DNA of 64,000 nt from Bacteroidia bacterium (lineage in GTDB: Bacteria > Bacteroidota > Bacteroidia > Flavobacteriales > Flavobacteriaceae). The DNA is taken from contig JAUIFO010000005.1 of the NCBI GenBank assembly GCA_030430385.1, positions 1 through 64,000 on the forward strand, read 5' to 3'. Made by a program: the position numbers and the translations under genes. Below are positions 25,047 to 34,780 of the stretch, in pieces (the stretch's first letter is position 1; each line of letters starts with the position of its first letter). Below the pieces are notes generated by a model. That model had not been told where the DNA came from. It saw nothing but the letters and a program-made list of their open reading frames with translations, and did not search any database.

Positions 25047-27686
25047 TTAGTTGTTTTTTGTAGAATCTTTCTTTGTTTTATTTCCGCCTAATAGATTGCC
25101 TAACACGTTTTTAACGCCTTCTTTGATAGGGTCTTTTGTGGTTGTGCTATCATTTTTAGTTGTCGTTGTGTCTTTTTGATCGTCTTTATCTTTGCCACCT
25201 AAAAGTCCGCCTAACAAACCTTTGATTTCATCCTTTCCTTGATTTAGGAGTTGCTGCTTTTTAATCTCAATAAGTTGTTTGGTTAAATTTGAAATACCAC
25301 TGGATAAATCTGTCTTAACTTTTGGTTGTGTGTAACTACCTGTAATGTTAGCCGTAACTGGAATTTTAATTTTAGTGACTTCGGGATCATTGATTTGTCC
25401 GATGAGCTGATTGACTTCACTTCCTAAATAGGTCGCAGGAACATTAAAAACAGCATCGTAAGTTAGCGTTTTATCAAAAGCATGAGATCCTGAAATACTA
25501 ATATCGATATCTTTATATTTAAAATTGAAAGGCTTCACACTAACGTTTCCATCAGAGAAATCGAGTTTCGCTTTTACATCTTTTAGGTCTACTTTACTAA
25601 AATCTACAAAACTTAAAGCGCCTTCTAATTTGTTAAGAATAGAGCCTTCTTTAGGATCGATGCTACTGGTTAATAATTCTGCAAAAGCATTACCACTTAC
25701 TGTATTCAAATTAGGAGAAAACTCACTGTTAAGAGTTCCTTTTAAGTTGATTACTGTGTTTAGTTTCCCTTGAAGTGCTTTCGCAATTGGTGCTAAATTC
25801 TGAAGTAGATCCAATCCTTTGAATGATTTAGAAATATCAAATCCGTCTGCACCTAAGTTTAAGTTGAAAATAGGTGTATCGGTTTTTGTGTCTATTAGAC
25901 CAGAAATCGCTAGAGTGCCATCAAACAATTTACTGGTCATATTCTGTAGATTAGCCTCTTGATCTTTAATTGTTAAGGTTCCTTTTACATCATTCAAAGT
26001 AAGGTTGTCATACACAACAGTTTTTGCATTAGCATTGATAAGGCAATCTAAAAAATCAGGAATTTTTAAAGATTCACTATCTGAAGTTGTTTTATTTGAA
26101 CCTTCTGAAGCAGTATCATCTTCAACCATAAAATCACTAACTACAAAGTTATCGGAGTTGACATTAAAATTTCCTTGTAGTTTTTTGTCACTTAATAAAA
26201 AGCCGAGTAAGTTTTTAATACTTCCTGTAGCTGAAAAGGTGCTTGTTCCAGTTTGGGCATCAAAATGATTCAGCGCTACATGTCCTGGGTTAAAGGTCAT
26301 ATCTGCTTTATTAATTTGAATCGGATTTACAATGTCTTCTGATGAAAACACAAAATCAGTTATGCTTGCTGTTCCGTTATTTTTAATTCGGTTATACGCA
26401 TTGGTTTCAATAGCATTCATATCAAACTGTGTGTTGAGTTTGGTTTTTAAAATACCACTGAGTTCTTTATCAAAGTCAATAGGATATGCTTTATTAAGAT
26501 TTCCCAAATTTAAAATCCCATCAACATTAGCGTTAACCAGCATGTTGCCTGTAAGCTGCTTGATTGATGCTGAAGATTTAAAGACATCATCATCAATTTT
26601 AAAGTTGAGTGTTTTTATATCTACATAAGTGTCATCAGCAAATCCAGTTTCATTTTTTATAGCAGTATCTATCGAAATATTGCTAACCCGTTTAGGTAGG
26701 TCTGGATATTTAAACGACGCATTATTTGATGAAATCTGAATGTCTAGATTTGGAATGGTCTCTTCCGTTATTTTTCCTTTAATAAGTCCTTTAACTTTAA
26801 AGTCGCCAGACGTTTCTACATTTTCAATGTTTTTTGAATAGGCCTCAGGAATAATAGCCAGAAAATCTTTGAAGGATGATTCAGGGTTTTCAAACGTGAT
26901 ATCAATGTCTTGACCTTCTTCAATTATTTGAACGTAACCTTTAAATTCTAAAGGCAACTGATTAATCAAACCTTTGTTGTCTTTGAAGGTGTACTTTTGC
27001 TGATTCAAATCCATACCAATAAGCGCATCCAGTTTAAGAGCATTGTTTTTTAAATAACTTGTGCTATCAATGCTCATACTAATATTGGTGTCAGTATGCG
27101 TATCTAATTCAGAATTATCAGCTGAAAAAACACCATGCCCTTCATGGTTGAGCTCAGTTAAATAGATTTCAGTTTGTGAGGTTTCATCAATATAAGTTAA
27201 AGCGCTATTGTTAATAGCGTAGTCTTCAAGACTAAATGAAAAGCTGCTTGATGCTTCAGTGGTTTGAGACGTTTGTTCTGAGGGTTTGGTAATATCGTAA
27301 TTATTATTTCCTAAAGCATCAGTTTTCAGAGTGAGTAATACTTCATCAAGAACAATGGTATTCACAACAATTGGGTCTTCATCTGCAGTTTTGAAAAGTT
27401 CCTTCACAGACATAGTAAACGAAATGTTCTTAGCCGTTGCTAAGGTTTCACCTTCAAAAGGTTTAAAATTGGTAATCACCAAATCGTCAACATTAACATG
27501 CGCTTGAGGGAAACTTTTTATAAGACTAAGACTAACATCACTAAATTCAACATTAGCATTCACATTCTCGTTGATAAAGTTTTTTACCATGTCTTTGATT
27601 TCCGATTGAAATGCAAATGGAATTGCTAATAATAAAAGGAAAATGATGAGTAATGTTATTCCAATAATCTTGAGTGCTTTCTTCAT
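25047..27686 (-). CDS. AsmA-family inner membrane/periplasmic protein
   Basis: 879 residues. An N-terminal membrane helix (about 5-27) anchors a long periplasmic region rich in beta strands, with the AsmA N-terminal motif SLSLIKSFPQAHVNVDDLVI (about 51-70) and an AsmA C-terminal domain (about 560-810). The tail is low-complexity Lys/Asp/Thr. Such proteins form beta-groove bridges implicated in phospholipid transport and outer-membrane homeostasis. It stands alone, transcribed toward rpoD. Confidence 0.86.
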   Translation of the reverse strand: MKKALKIIGITLLIIFLLLLAIPFAFQSEIKDMVKNFINENVNANVEFSDVSLSLIKSFPQAHVNVDDLVITNFKPFEGETLATAKNISFTMSVKELFKTADEDPIVVNTIVLDEVLLTLKTDALGNNNYDITKPSEQTSQTTEASSSFSFSLEDYAINNSALTYIDETSQTEIYLTELNHEGHGVFSADNSELDTHTDTNISMSIDSTSYLKNNALKLDALIGMDLNQQKYTFKDNKGLINQLPLEFKGYVQIIEEGQDIDITFENPESSFKDFLAIIPEAYSKNIENVETSGDFKVKGLIKGKITEETIPNLDIQISSNNASFKYPDLPKRVSNISIDTAIKNETGFADDTYVDIKTLNFKIDDDVFKSSASIKQLTGNMLVNANVDGILNLGNLNKAYPIDFDKELSGILKTKLNTQFDMNAIETNAYNRIKNNGTASITDFVFSSEDIVNPIQINKADMTFNPGHVALNHFDAQTGTSTFSATGSIKNLLGFLLSDKKLQGNFNVNSDNFVVSDFMVEDDTASEGSNKTTSDSESLKIPDFLDCLINANAKTVVYDNLTLNDVKGTLTIKDQEANLQNMTSKLFDGTLAISGLIDTKTDTPIFNLNLGADGFDISKSFKGLDLLQNLAPIAKALQGKLNTVINLKGTLNSEFSPNLNTVSGNAFAELLTSSIDPKEGSILNKLEGALSFVDFSKVDLKDVKAKLDFSDGNVSVKPFNFKYKDIDISISGSHAFDKTLTYDAVFNVPATYLGSEVNQLIGQINDPEVTKIKIPVTANITGSYTQPKVKTDLSSGISNLTKQLIEIKKQQLLNQGKDEIKGLLGGLLGGKDKDDQKDTTTTKNDSTTTKDPIKEGVKNVLGNLLGGNKTKKDSTKNN

Positions 27687-27812
27687 AAAAATGTGATGCG
27701 ATAAATTTTGTATGTAAATATATACGAAGCTAAAACGACTTTAGCCTAATTTACATTAAAGTTTAGTAAAACTTTAACCCAAAATGTAATGTTTCTTATC
27801 AGTTTCCTAAAA

Positions 27813-28517
27813 TCAAAGTAAATCAATCTCTTCATTCAGTTTTAGTTTGAATCGCTTTCTGAATAAAAACACACCTAGATACAATAATGGTGTATCAATT
27901 ACAGCGACTAAAACTTTGAAAATAAATCCGCTAACGAGTAATCCTTTGAAATTTTCCCAAGGAATAATTCCGAAGGAACATAACAGTATTAAGATGGTAA
28001 AGGTATCGACAAATTGAGAGAACCAGGTTGAAAAGTTATTTCGCAACCATAAATGTTTGCCTTTGGTCAAACGTTTCCAAAAATGATAGATTTGGATATC
28101 TACAAACTGCGCAAACAAATAAGTAAGCATACTAGCAAAAACTGCAATAGCAGAATTTCCGAATACTTGCGTAAAGGTGTCATCTTTTACATAAGACCAC
28201 GATGTGGCAGGAACATAGCTTGAAATTAAAATGATACCTAAAGAAAACACAGAAGCAAATATGCCTGCAATAACCACTTGATTAGCGCGTTTTTTGCCAT
28301 AAATCTCACTAATGAGATCTGTGATAAGAAAGGTGAGCGGATAAGGCAATAAACCTACAGAGATCTCAAAAAGTTTTGAGCCGAAAATTTCAACATCAAA
28401 AGGATACCAATAAAAGAACTTTTGAAAAATAAGATTTGAAACTACTAAAGAGGTTATAAAAAGCGCAGCAAGGAGCAAATATATTTTTTGAGCTACAAGT
28501 TTGTCTTTTAAGGTCAT
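27813..28517 (-). CDS. yhhQ: Queuosine precursor transporter (VUT/YhhQ family)
   Basis: 234 residues with about six membrane helices. The family block LPYPLTFLITDLISEIYGKKRANQVV (about 56-81) and YLFAQFVDIQIYHFWKR-like segment (about 128-145) identify the VUT family, which imports preQ0/preQ1 for queuosine in tRNA. It is divergent from folK across about 70 bases. Family assignment is firm; the exact precursor is not known. Confidence 0.9.
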   Translation of the reverse strand: MTLKDKLVAQKIYLLLAALFITSLVVSNLIFQKFFYWYPFDVEIFGSKLFEISVGLLPYPLTFLITDLISEIYGKKRANQVVIAGIFASVFSLGIILISSYVPATSWSYVKDDTFTQVFGNSAIAVFASMLTYLFAQFVDIQIYHFWKRLTKGKHLWLRNNFSTWFSQFVDTFTILILLCSFGIIPWENFKGLLVSGFIFKVLVAVIDTPLLYLGVFLFRKRFKLKLNEEIDLL

Positions 28518-28587
28518 AAATTGTGAATAAATACTTACTGTAAATATACGTCAAAGTGATTTTCTTTTCATTATTTTGACACCTAAT

Positions 28588-29718
28588 ATGAATTCACCTC
28601 AGCACGTTTACATAGCACTTGGTAGTAATAAAGGCGATAGATTAAAGCATCTGCAAAGTGCTGTCGATCTTATATTTGATGAGATAGGTAAAGTTAACAG
28701 TATTTCAAAAGTTTATAATACACCAGCTTTAGGTTTTGAAGGTGACGATTTTTTAAATTGTTGCCTTCATGTTGAAACAGAATTCTCAGCAGATGATGTT
28801 TTGCAAAAGTTATTAGACATTGAAACGACATTAGGACGTGTTCGTACTGCAAAGAATACCTATGAGTCTAGAGCCATAGATTTAGACATCCTCTTTTATG
28901 GTGATCAACTTATTGATTCAAAAGCGTTGAAGGTACCGCATCCTGAAATGCACAAAAGGCGATTTGTTTTACAACCGTTGAATGATATTGCTGCGAAACA
29001 AGTCCACCCGAAACAGTCTAAATCAGTAAGTGAGTTGTTAGAGCTTTGTGATGATGATAGTCCGATTGAACCCATAAAGATTTGGTTGAAAAATCCTTCA
29101 AAGCAGTTTAGTTTTTCAAACTACAACTACATTGCTATTGAAGGAAATATTGGTGCAGGTAAAACAAGTCTAGCACATAAAATTTCTAAAGATTACAATG
29201 CTAAATTAATTTTAGAGCGTTTTGCAGACAATCCTTTTTTACCTAAGTTCTATGAAGAGCCACAGCGTTATGCATTTACTTTAGAGATGTCTTTTCTTGC
29301 AGATCGTTATCAGCAAATCAGTGATGATTTGTCGCAATTGGATTTATTCAAGGATTTTATGGTGAGCGACTATGATATTTATAAGTCGTTGATCTTTTCT
29401 AAGATTACCTTACCTGAAGATGAGTTCAAGTTATACAGAAAGTTATTTTACTTAATGTATAAGGACATTGCAAAACCAGATTTGTATGTCTATTTGTATC
29501 AAAACACTGAACGTCTTCAAGAGAATATAAAAAAACGCGGAAGAGATTACGAACAAAATATTGATAGCGAATATTTAGAAAATATTAATTCAGGTTATCT
29601 GGACTTTTTGAAGAACCAAAGTGAACTCAACGTTAAGATCATTGATATTTCTGATAAGGATTTTGTGAAGCATAGAAGTGATTATTTATGGTTATTAGGT
29701 GAAATTTGTAAAGAATGA
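28588..29718 (+). CDS. folK: FolK (HPPK) fused to a deoxynucleoside kinase-like domain
   Basis: The ATG at 28588 is preferred to a TTG at 28576; 376 residues. Residues 5-150 are HPPK, the folate-pathway pyrophosphokinase: YIALGSNKGDR at the start, metal Asp98 and Asp100 in RAIDLDILFYG, and HPEMHKRRFVL. Residues 178-376 are a deoxynucleoside kinase fold with P-loop GNIGAGKT (186-193), Glu210 and lid KKRGRDYEQNI. The usual (D/E)R(S/T) motif reads DYD (261-263), so the active-site Arg is missing. The free-standing kinase at 61520 keeps DRT. Activity of this second domain is uncertain. Confidence 0.92.
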   Translation: MNSPQHVYIALGSNKGDRLKHLQSAVDLIFDEIGKVNSISKVYNTPALGFEGDDFLNCCLHVETEFSADDVLQKLLDIETTLGRVRTAKNTYESRAIDLDILFYGDQLIDSKALKVPHPEMHKRRFVLQPLNDIAAKQVHPKQSKSVSELLELCDDDSPIEPIKIWLKNPSKQFSFSNYNYIAIEGNIGAGKTSLAHKISKDYNAKLILERFADNPFLPKFYEEPQRYAFTLEMSFLADRYQQISDDLSQLDLFKDFMVSDYDIYKSLIFSKITLPEDEFKLYRKLFYLMYKDIAKPDLYVYLYQNTERLQENIKKRGRDYEQNIDSEYLENINSGYLDFLKNQSELNVKIIDISDKDFVKHRSDYLWLLGEICKE

Positions 29719-30203
29719 TGCAGCATCGTATTGAAACTATTAAAGAGAAATGGGTTGTTGGAATGACTGTGCAAACATCGCTTTTCAATATTAGCAATGA
29801 TACAAAGCAATTAGCACAAAGGTTTATGCCAAGACGATCTGAAATATCATCAAGAGTTGGTAATCACGTGTTCTCTATTCAAAATTATGGACCTGCTTAC
29901 AATCCTTCAAACCCAAAGGCATTGTTTGAAAAATGGGTAGCTGTTGAGGTCAGTCAAGTTGATGAGCTTCCAAAAGAAATGAATTCTTTTTTGATTACAT
30001 CTGGAACTTATGCGGTTTTTAGTTATAAGGGATCAGCATCAAATTTTTCAAAAGCGAGAGCTTATATTTTTCAAGAATGGTTACCGAATTCTGGATATAT
30101 GCTTGATCAAAAAGCTCATTTTGAAATTTTAAACGAAAATTACAGTAAAAATTTTAGTCATACCGAAGAAGATATTTGGATTCCAATAATAAAAAAACCT
30201 TAA
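29715..30203 (+). CDS. GyrI-like/effector-binding domain protein
   Basis: 162 residues, no signal peptide. The pattern KWVVGMTVQTSL at the start, AVEVSQVDELPKEM (about 75-88), ITSGTYAVFSYKG and the final DIWIPI strand is that of the SOUL/GyrI-like small-molecule-binding fold found in AraC-type effector domains. No DNA-binding domain is attached. The start overlaps the folK-dNK stop (ATGA; a second ATG follows at 29718). Ligand unknown. Confidence 0.82.
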   Translation: MMQHRIETIKEKWVVGMTVQTSLFNISNDTKQLAQRFMPRRSEISSRVGNHVFSIQNYGPAYNPSNPKALFEKWVAVEVSQVDELPKEMNSFLITSGTYAVFSYKGSASNFSKARAYIFQEWLPNSGYMLDQKAHFEILNENYSKNFSHTEEDIWIPIIKKP

Positions 30204-30322
30204 AGCATTGAATTCCTAATAAAACGACGAGTCTTGATATGTTGATATAAAGATTCTTCAGTCATGCCTTTTTCAAAATAACTGGTAATAAAATTTTTGT
30301 CATTCAGTAAGTGATACAAATC
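30200..30322 (-). pseudogene. In-frame 40-codon tail after the methyltransferase stop
   Basis: Directly after the TAG stop of the methyltransferase gene (30323-30325) the same frame stays open for 40 codons to a TAA at 30200-30202. It reads like protein: begins DLYHLLNDKNF and ends TRRFIRNSML. It may be the end of a longer ancestral gene cut by a nonsense change, a relic of a deleted neighbour, or chance. No similarity was recognised. Confidence 0.35.
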
Positions 30323-30979
30323 CTACAAAGTATAAAGCGTTGTTACAATCTTGCCATTAGTGTTGTCTAAAACAAAAGTATTCAAAACAGATTGCTTCTT
30401 TACCTTTAAGTTAAAAGGTGATTCCAGTAAATCCACACCACTGTTGTGTTTTAATCGAATGCCTTGACCAGAGATAATATCTTTGTTGGCAATGAATGCG
30501 CCATTTGGAATATGTTCTGTTAAGATGAGGTATGTATAGGATTTAAGTTTTTCAACAACAGTTTTAATTTCTGAATTAGATAAATGCTGAAGAACTTGTC
30601 TTAAGATGGCACAATCTGCTGTTGGAAGTTCATCTTTTGCAATATCCAAACACTGAAACTCCAAACGTTTATCAGTAAATGTATTCTTATTTCGTTCAAT
30701 AAGTGTGTCTACAATATCAATCGCTATATACGATTTGCTATATTTTAAAAGGACTTTCCCAATATTGAAGTCGCCACAACCCAAATCGCAAATAGATAAA
30801 GTGGAATCAAAAGATTTTAGAAAAGTCGTCACGGCTTTTAGATAGGGTTCTGTGATTTTTAAATTGTTAGACCCTTCACCAGAATAAAAGTCAAACTCAT
30901 TTCCGCCCCAAAGATGCTGTTCATAGATTTGCGCCATTACCGCTTTTGTTGGCCAAGGTTGCTTTTTGGATCTGCTCAA
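30323..30979 (-). CDS. Class I SAM-dependent methyltransferase
   Basis: 218 residues. SAM motif I is ICDLGCGDFNIG (63-74), an acidic end of strand 2 is AIDIVD, and LRQVLQHLSN (about 138-147) is motif post-II. The C-terminal part ends NGKIVTTLYTL. The substrate is unknown. The start overlaps the stop of the TrmH-family gene by 4 bases, so they are coupled. The frame remains open after the stop, as recorded separately. Confidence 0.87.
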   Translation of the reverse strand: MSRSKKQPWPTKAVMAQIYEQHLWGGNEFDFYSGEGSNNLKITEPYLKAVTTFLKSFDSTLSICDLGCGDFNIGKVLLKYSKSYIAIDIVDTLIERNKNTFTDKRLEFQCLDIAKDELPTADCAILRQVLQHLSNSEIKTVVEKLKSYTYLILTEHIPNGAFIANKDIISGQGIRLKHNSGVDLLESPFNLKVKKQSVLNTFVLDNTNGKIVTTLYTL

Positions 30980-31515
30980 ACCTCTGTTACTTTTAACTTG
31001 CTAAATATGTCCCATACCACAACACCACAACTCACCGAAATATTAAGCGAATGTTTAGTGCCAAACTGTGGAATTTCAATAACCATATCACTAGCATCTA
31101 CAACATTTTGTGAAACACCTTTTACTTCGTTGCCAAATACTAAAGCATATTTAGTATTTGCTTTAGGCATAAAGTTATTGAGTTGTATGGCGTCTTCGGC
31201 TTGTTCGATACTTACAATTTGAATATTGTCTGATTTCAATTTAGTTATAACATCTATCGTGTGCTCGGCATATTCCCAGTCGACTGTCTTAGTACTACCA
31301 AGTGCAGTTTTTCTAATATCGTTATGAGGTGGTTTAGCAGTGATGCCACAGAGGTAGATTTTTTCAATTAAAAAAGCATCACTTGTTCGAAACACAGAGC
31401 CAATATTGTTTAAGCTTCTAATATTGTCTAAAACAATAATAAGAGGTGTTTTTTTAGCCGATTTGAATTCGTCTACATCTAAGCGATCTAACTCACTATT
31501 TTTTAATTTTCGCAT
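30976..31515 (-). CDS. TrmH/SpoU-family RNA 2'-O-methyltransferase
   Basis: 179 residues, the minimal SPOUT fold without an N-terminal RNA-binding extension. Motif 1 is DNIRSLNNIGSVFRTSD (about 31-47), motif 2 ALVFGNEVKGVS (about 131-142) and motif 3 SLNISVSCGVVVWD (about 159-172). It methylates a ribose in tRNA or rRNA; which one cannot be said. It lies upstream of and overlaps the SAM methyltransferase, and diverges from mutS. Confidence 0.92.
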   Translation of the reverse strand: MRKLKNSELDRLDVDEFKSAKKTPLIIVLDNIRSLNNIGSVFRTSDAFLIEKIYLCGITAKPPHNDIRKTALGSTKTVDWEYAEHTIDVITKLKSDNIQIVSIEQAEDAIQLNNFMPKANTKYALVFGNEVKGVSQNVVDASDMVIEIPQFGTKHSLNISVSCGVVVWDIFSKLKVTEV

Positions 31516-31527
31516 ATTGTTTTTTTG

Positions 31528-31543
31528 CTAAGGTTCTCAAAGT
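31528..31543 (+). repeat. Eroded GGTCACTGAG-type repeat, copy 2
   Basis: CTAAGGTTCTCAAAGT differs from the matching 16 bases of the copy at 21135-21157 by two changes. The flanking bases are not conserved, so it may be a decayed copy. Confidence 0.3.
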
Positions 31544-31718
31544 ATTAAAAATCAGAATGACGTGGCTTTAAGAGCTTCAGTCATGACTTTAAAATTGTTG
31601 ACATCTATCTTTAATTGTAAATAACTTCTAAATAAATAGCTTTACAAAACAAAGCCATTTAGTTAAATTAGCAACCTTATCTTGTTAACAAAAATACTAT
31701 TTAAAACCGTTACAACCA

Positions 31719-34331
31719 TTGGCTAAAAAAGCAAAAAAAGAAACACCGTTAATGAAGCAGTACAATGCTATAAAAGCAAAGTATCCTGACGCCTTATTGT
31801 TATTTAGAGTTGGTGATTTTTACGAAACTTTTGGCCAAGATGCTGTAAAGGCAGCTAAGATTTTAGATATTATTTTAACCAAACGAGGAGCAGGCAGTGA
31901 AAGCGAAACAGAGTTGGCTGGATTTCCTCATCATTCTTTAAACACCTATTTACCAAAGTTGGTCAAAGCAGGTTGCCGTGTTGCTATTTGTGATCAGTTA
32001 GAAGATCCAAAGCAAACCAAAACAATAGTAAAACGCGGTGTTACAGAATTGGTAACTCCTGGAGTGGCGTTAAATGATGATATTCTACATTCTAAGCAAA
32101 ATAATTTTTTGGCAGCTGTTCATTTCTCGAATACAAGCCTAGGTGTTTCGTTTCTAGACGTGTCTACAGGTGAGTTTATTATTTCTCAAGGGAATGAAGA
32201 GTACATCGATAAGCTCTTGCAAAACTTTAAACCAAGTGAGGTGTTAGTAGCCAAGCCTAACCGATTAAAATTCACTGAACATTTCGGAACCGAATACCAT
32301 ACGTATTATGTTGAAGATTGGGTTTATCAAGATGATTATGCAAATGAAACCTTATTGAAACACTTCAATACAAAATCGCTAAAAGGTTTTGGAATTCACG
32401 ATCTTTATGAAGGGATTGTTGCAGCAGGTGCAGCCTTACATTATCTTAGTGAAACACAGCACCATAAATTACAGCATATTACTGCCATTAAGCGTTTGTC
32501 TAAAGGCGAATATGTTTGGATGGATCGTTTTACGGTTAAGAATCTAGAGTTGTATCATTCTACTAATCAAAATGCAGTCACTTTAGTTGATGTTATTGAT
32601 AAGACCATTTCTCCAATGGGAGGACGCTTACTAAAGCGTTGGTTGGCTTTGCCTTTAGTTGATTTGAATGCGATTAAAAAACGACATGATGTTGTAGATT
32701 TTTTTAATGCTGAACAAACCTTATTGTCAAAGTTTCAACATCAGCTGAAACAGATTGGCGATATTGAGCGTTTGATATCTAAGGTTGCTACTTCTAAAAT
32801 TAATCCTAGAGAAGTGGTGCAACTTAAAAATGCTTTAGAGGCTATAGTGCCATTAAAAGCTTTAGCGCTTCAATCAAAAAACAAAGCACTGCAGGCTATT
32901 GGTCAAGATATTGATTTGTGTGAAGCGCTTCGAGATAGGATAAAAGCGACTTTAAATGAAGAGGCTCCAGTTAATATTTTAAAAGGAAATACAATTTCTT
33001 CTGATTTTTCTTCAGAATTAAAAGAACTACGTGATTTGTCTGCTTCTGGAAAAGACTATCTGGATAAAATGCTAGAACGCGAGAGTGAACGCACAGGAAT
33101 AACATCACTTAAAATAGCATCTAACAATGTGTTTGGGTATTACATTGAAGTGAGGCATACACATAAAGATAAAGTTCCTGAAGATTGGATTAGAAAACAA
33201 ACTTTGGTAAGTGCCGAGCGCTATATTACTGAAGAACTCAAGACCTATGAAACTAAGATCTTGGGCGCAGAAGAACGCATCTTACTCATTGAGGAACAAT
33301 TGTTTTCTGAACTCGTTAACTGGATGATAGCTTACATCAAACCTGTTCAAAATAATGCTGCTTTAATTGCGCAACTAGATTGTTTGTGTGGTTTTTCAAA
33401 ATTAGCAACAGAACATAATTACACAAGACCTGAATTAACAGATACTTTTGAATTAGATATCAAAAATGGAAGGCATCCTGTTATTGAAAAACAGTTACCT
33501 CTAGGTGAATCTTACATTGCTAACGATGTGTACTTAGATCGCGACAAACAGCAAATCATCATGATCACAGGTCCGAATATGTCTGGTAAGTCTGCGATAC
33601 TTAGACAAACGGCATTGATTGTTCTATTGGCTCAAATGGGAAGTTTTGTTCCTGCTGAAGCTGCGACTATTGGATTGGTAGATAAGATTTTTACCAGAGT
33701 TGGAGCAAGTGATAATATTTCGATGGGAGAATCTACGTTTATGGTAGAGATGAACGAAACCGCTTCAATTTTGAATAATATTTCTGAACGCAGTCTAGTT
33801 TTACTCGATGAAATAGGACGCGGTACAAGTACTTATGATGGTATTTCAATTGCTTGGGCAATTAGCGAATATTTGCACGAACATCCAAGTCGTGCCAAGA
33901 CCTTATTCGCAACACACTACCACGAATTAAATGAGATGTCAGAAACCTTTGAACGTATTAAAAACTTCAATGTGTCTGTAAAAGAGCTTAAAGACAATGT
34001 CTTGTTTTTAAGAAAACTGGTTAAAGGCGGAAGTGAGCATAGTTTTGGAATTCACGTTGCTAAAATGGCTGGGATGCCGCAACAAGTCATTCATAGAGCT
34101 AACAAAATATTAAAACAACTTGAGAAGTCGCATTCTAGTGAGGAACTTACTGACAAGGTCAAAACGCTTGATAATGAAATGCAACTAAGCTTCTTTAATC
34201 TGGATGATCCTTTATTGGAGCAAATTCGAGAAGAGATTGTCAATACAGATATTGATACTTTAACACCAGTTGAAGCCTTGATGAAGCTTAATGAAATCAA
34301 GCGTATGTTGTTGAAAAAGAAGCATGCGTAA
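31719..34331 (+). CDS. mutS: DNA mismatch repair protein MutS
   Basis: 870 residues. The mismatch-reading Phe34-x-Glu36 motif (VGDFYETFG), connector, lever (about 270-560), Walker [10 protein letters not shown] (about 617-625), and the [13 protein letters not shown]alker B block are intact; a C-terminal helix-turn-helix region ends the protein. The start is a TTG at 31719, chosen because it restores the MAKKAKK start usual for this family; the next ATG is 11 codons in. It recognises base mismatches and recruits MutL. Confidence 0.96.
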   Translation: MAKKAKKETPLMKQYNAIKAKYPDALLLFRVGDFYETFGQDAVKAAKILDIILTKRGAGSESETELAGFPHHSLNTYLPKLVKAGCRVAICDQLEDPKQTKTIVKRGVTELVTPGVALNDDILHSKQNNFLAAVHFSNTSLGVSFLDVSTGEFIISQGNEEYIDKLLQNFKPSEVLVAKPNRLKFTEHFGTEYHTYYVEDWVYQDDYANETLLKHFNTKSLKGFGIHDLYEGIVAAGAALHYLSETQHHKLQHITAIKRLSKGEYVWMDRFTVKNLELYHSTNQNAVTLVDVIDKTISPMGGRLLKRWLALPLVDLNAIKKRHDVVDFFNAEQTLLSKFQHQLKQIGDIERLISKVATSKINPREVVQLKNALEAIVPLKALALQSKNKALQAIGQDIDLCEALRDRIKATLNEEAPVNILKGNTISSDFSSELKELRDLSASGKDYLDKMLERESERTGITSLKIASNNVFGYYIEVRHTHKDKVPEDWIRKQTLVSAERYITEELKTYETKILGAEERILLIEEQLFSELVNWMIAYIKPVQNNAALIAQLDCLCGFSKLATEHNYTRPELTDTFELDIKNGRHPVIEKQLPLGESYIANDVYLDRDKQQIIMITGPNMSGKSAILRQTALIVLLAQMGSFVPAEAATIGLVDKIFTRVGASDNISMGESTFMVEMNETASILNNISERSLVLLDEIGRGTSTYDGISIAWAISEYLHEHPSRAKTLFATHYHELNEMSETFERIKNFNVSVKELKDNVLFLRKLVKGGSEHSFGIHVAKMAGMPQQVIHRANKILKQLEKSHSSEELTDKVKTLDNEMQLSFFNLDDPLLEQIREEIVNTDIDTLTPVEALMKLNEIKRMLLKKKHA

Positions 34332-34359
34332 AAAAAGCTGAGTTTTTTTTAAAAAAGGC

Positions 34360-34389
34360 TTTGCTTTTCTGATAAAAGTCTTAAATTTG
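34360..34389 (+). promoter_or_regulatory. Promoter of the tRNA-Gly/tRNA-Leu operon
   Basis: TTTG (34360-34363), an 18-base spacer and TAAATTTG (34382-34389) closely match the flavobacterial consensus; tRNA-Gly begins 39 bases downstream. Confidence 0.7.
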
Positions 34390-34427
34390 CCCTCGCAATA
34401 ATTAAGAACGTTCTTTACATTGCTAAT

Positions 34428-34499
34428 GCGAAAGTAGCTCAGGGGTAGAGCATCACCTTGCCAAGGTGAGGGTCGCGGGTTCAAATCCCGTCTTTCGCT
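34428..34499 (+). tRNA. tRNA-Gly (anticodon GCC)
   Basis: A 72-base cloverleaf. The 7-bp acceptor stem GCGAAAG/CTTTCGC, D-arm GCTC/GAGC, anticodon arm with GCC at 34460-34462 and T-arm GCGGG TTCAAAT CCCGT are all present. The CCA end is not encoded. It is the first tRNA of a two-tRNA operon. Confidence 0.97.
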
Positions 34500-34543
34500 C
34501 TACACTTAAACATATACCAATGTAGTCTTGTCAAGACTATGAT

Positions 34544-34628
34544 GCTGAAGTGGTGGAATTGGTAGACACGTTGGACTTAAAATCCAATGTCCGTTTAGGA
34601 CGTACGGGTTCAAGTCCCGTCTTCAGTA
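34544..34628 (+). tRNA. tRNA-Leu (anticodon TAA)
   Basis: An 85-base class II tRNA. The acceptor stem GCTGAAG/CTTCAGT includes one G-U pair, the anticodon TAA is at 34578-34580, a long variable arm TGTCCGTTTAGGACGT and a T-arm ACGGG TTCAAGT CCCGT follow, and the discriminator is A. CCA is not encoded. It lies 44 bases after tRNA-Gly. Confidence 0.97.
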
Positions 34629-34666
34629 CAAATGAAAAGCCGAAACTTATGTTTCGGCTTTTTTGG
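34617..34666 (+). repeat. tRNA-Leu 3' end plus terminator, direct repeat copy A
   Basis: Contains CCGTCTTCAGTACA of the tRNA end and the following AAAAGCCG...CGGCTTTT hairpin. It is repeated 164 bases downstream at 34781-34830 with a handful of changes, mainly in the hairpin loop. Confidence 0.85.
34635..34666 (+). terminator. Terminator of the tRNA operon
   Basis: A 12-bp perfect stem (34635-34646 with 34651-34662), loop TTAT, and a T run begin 6 bases after tRNA-Leu. Confidence 0.9.
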
Positions 34667-34741
34667 TTTTAGATTAGACGTGAAGCCTGCCATTGTGGAT
34701 AATCTAAAATCAAAAACGCAATTCGAGATTTCGAATAGGCT

Positions 34742-34761
34742 TTTATCAACATGTTGATAAA
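34742..34761. repeat. 20-bp perfect palindrome between the tRNA-Leu tail copies
   Basis: TTTATCAACATGTTGATAAA is fully self-complementary. It lies between the two copies of the tRNA-Leu tail, in a stretch with no gene. It could be a cruciform, a protein site or a fragment of a lost element. Confidence 0.6.
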
Positions 34762-34780
34762 GGACTCACCGAAGGTAAAA

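Noticed and set aside
25047..27686. Antisense open frames within the AsmA gene (e.g. 25525-25773, 26005-26628)
   Set aside because: Shadow frames with no start context or domains; the AsmA frame is continuous.
28576..28587. TTG start giving four extra residues to the folK-dNK protein
   Set aside because: The ATG at 28588 begins directly before the HPPK domain; the TTG adds nothing recognised.
31552..31635. Short minus-strand peptide-like frame (about 28 codons) in the trmH-mutS gap
   Set aside because: Too short and without a start; likely chance next to an eroded repeat.
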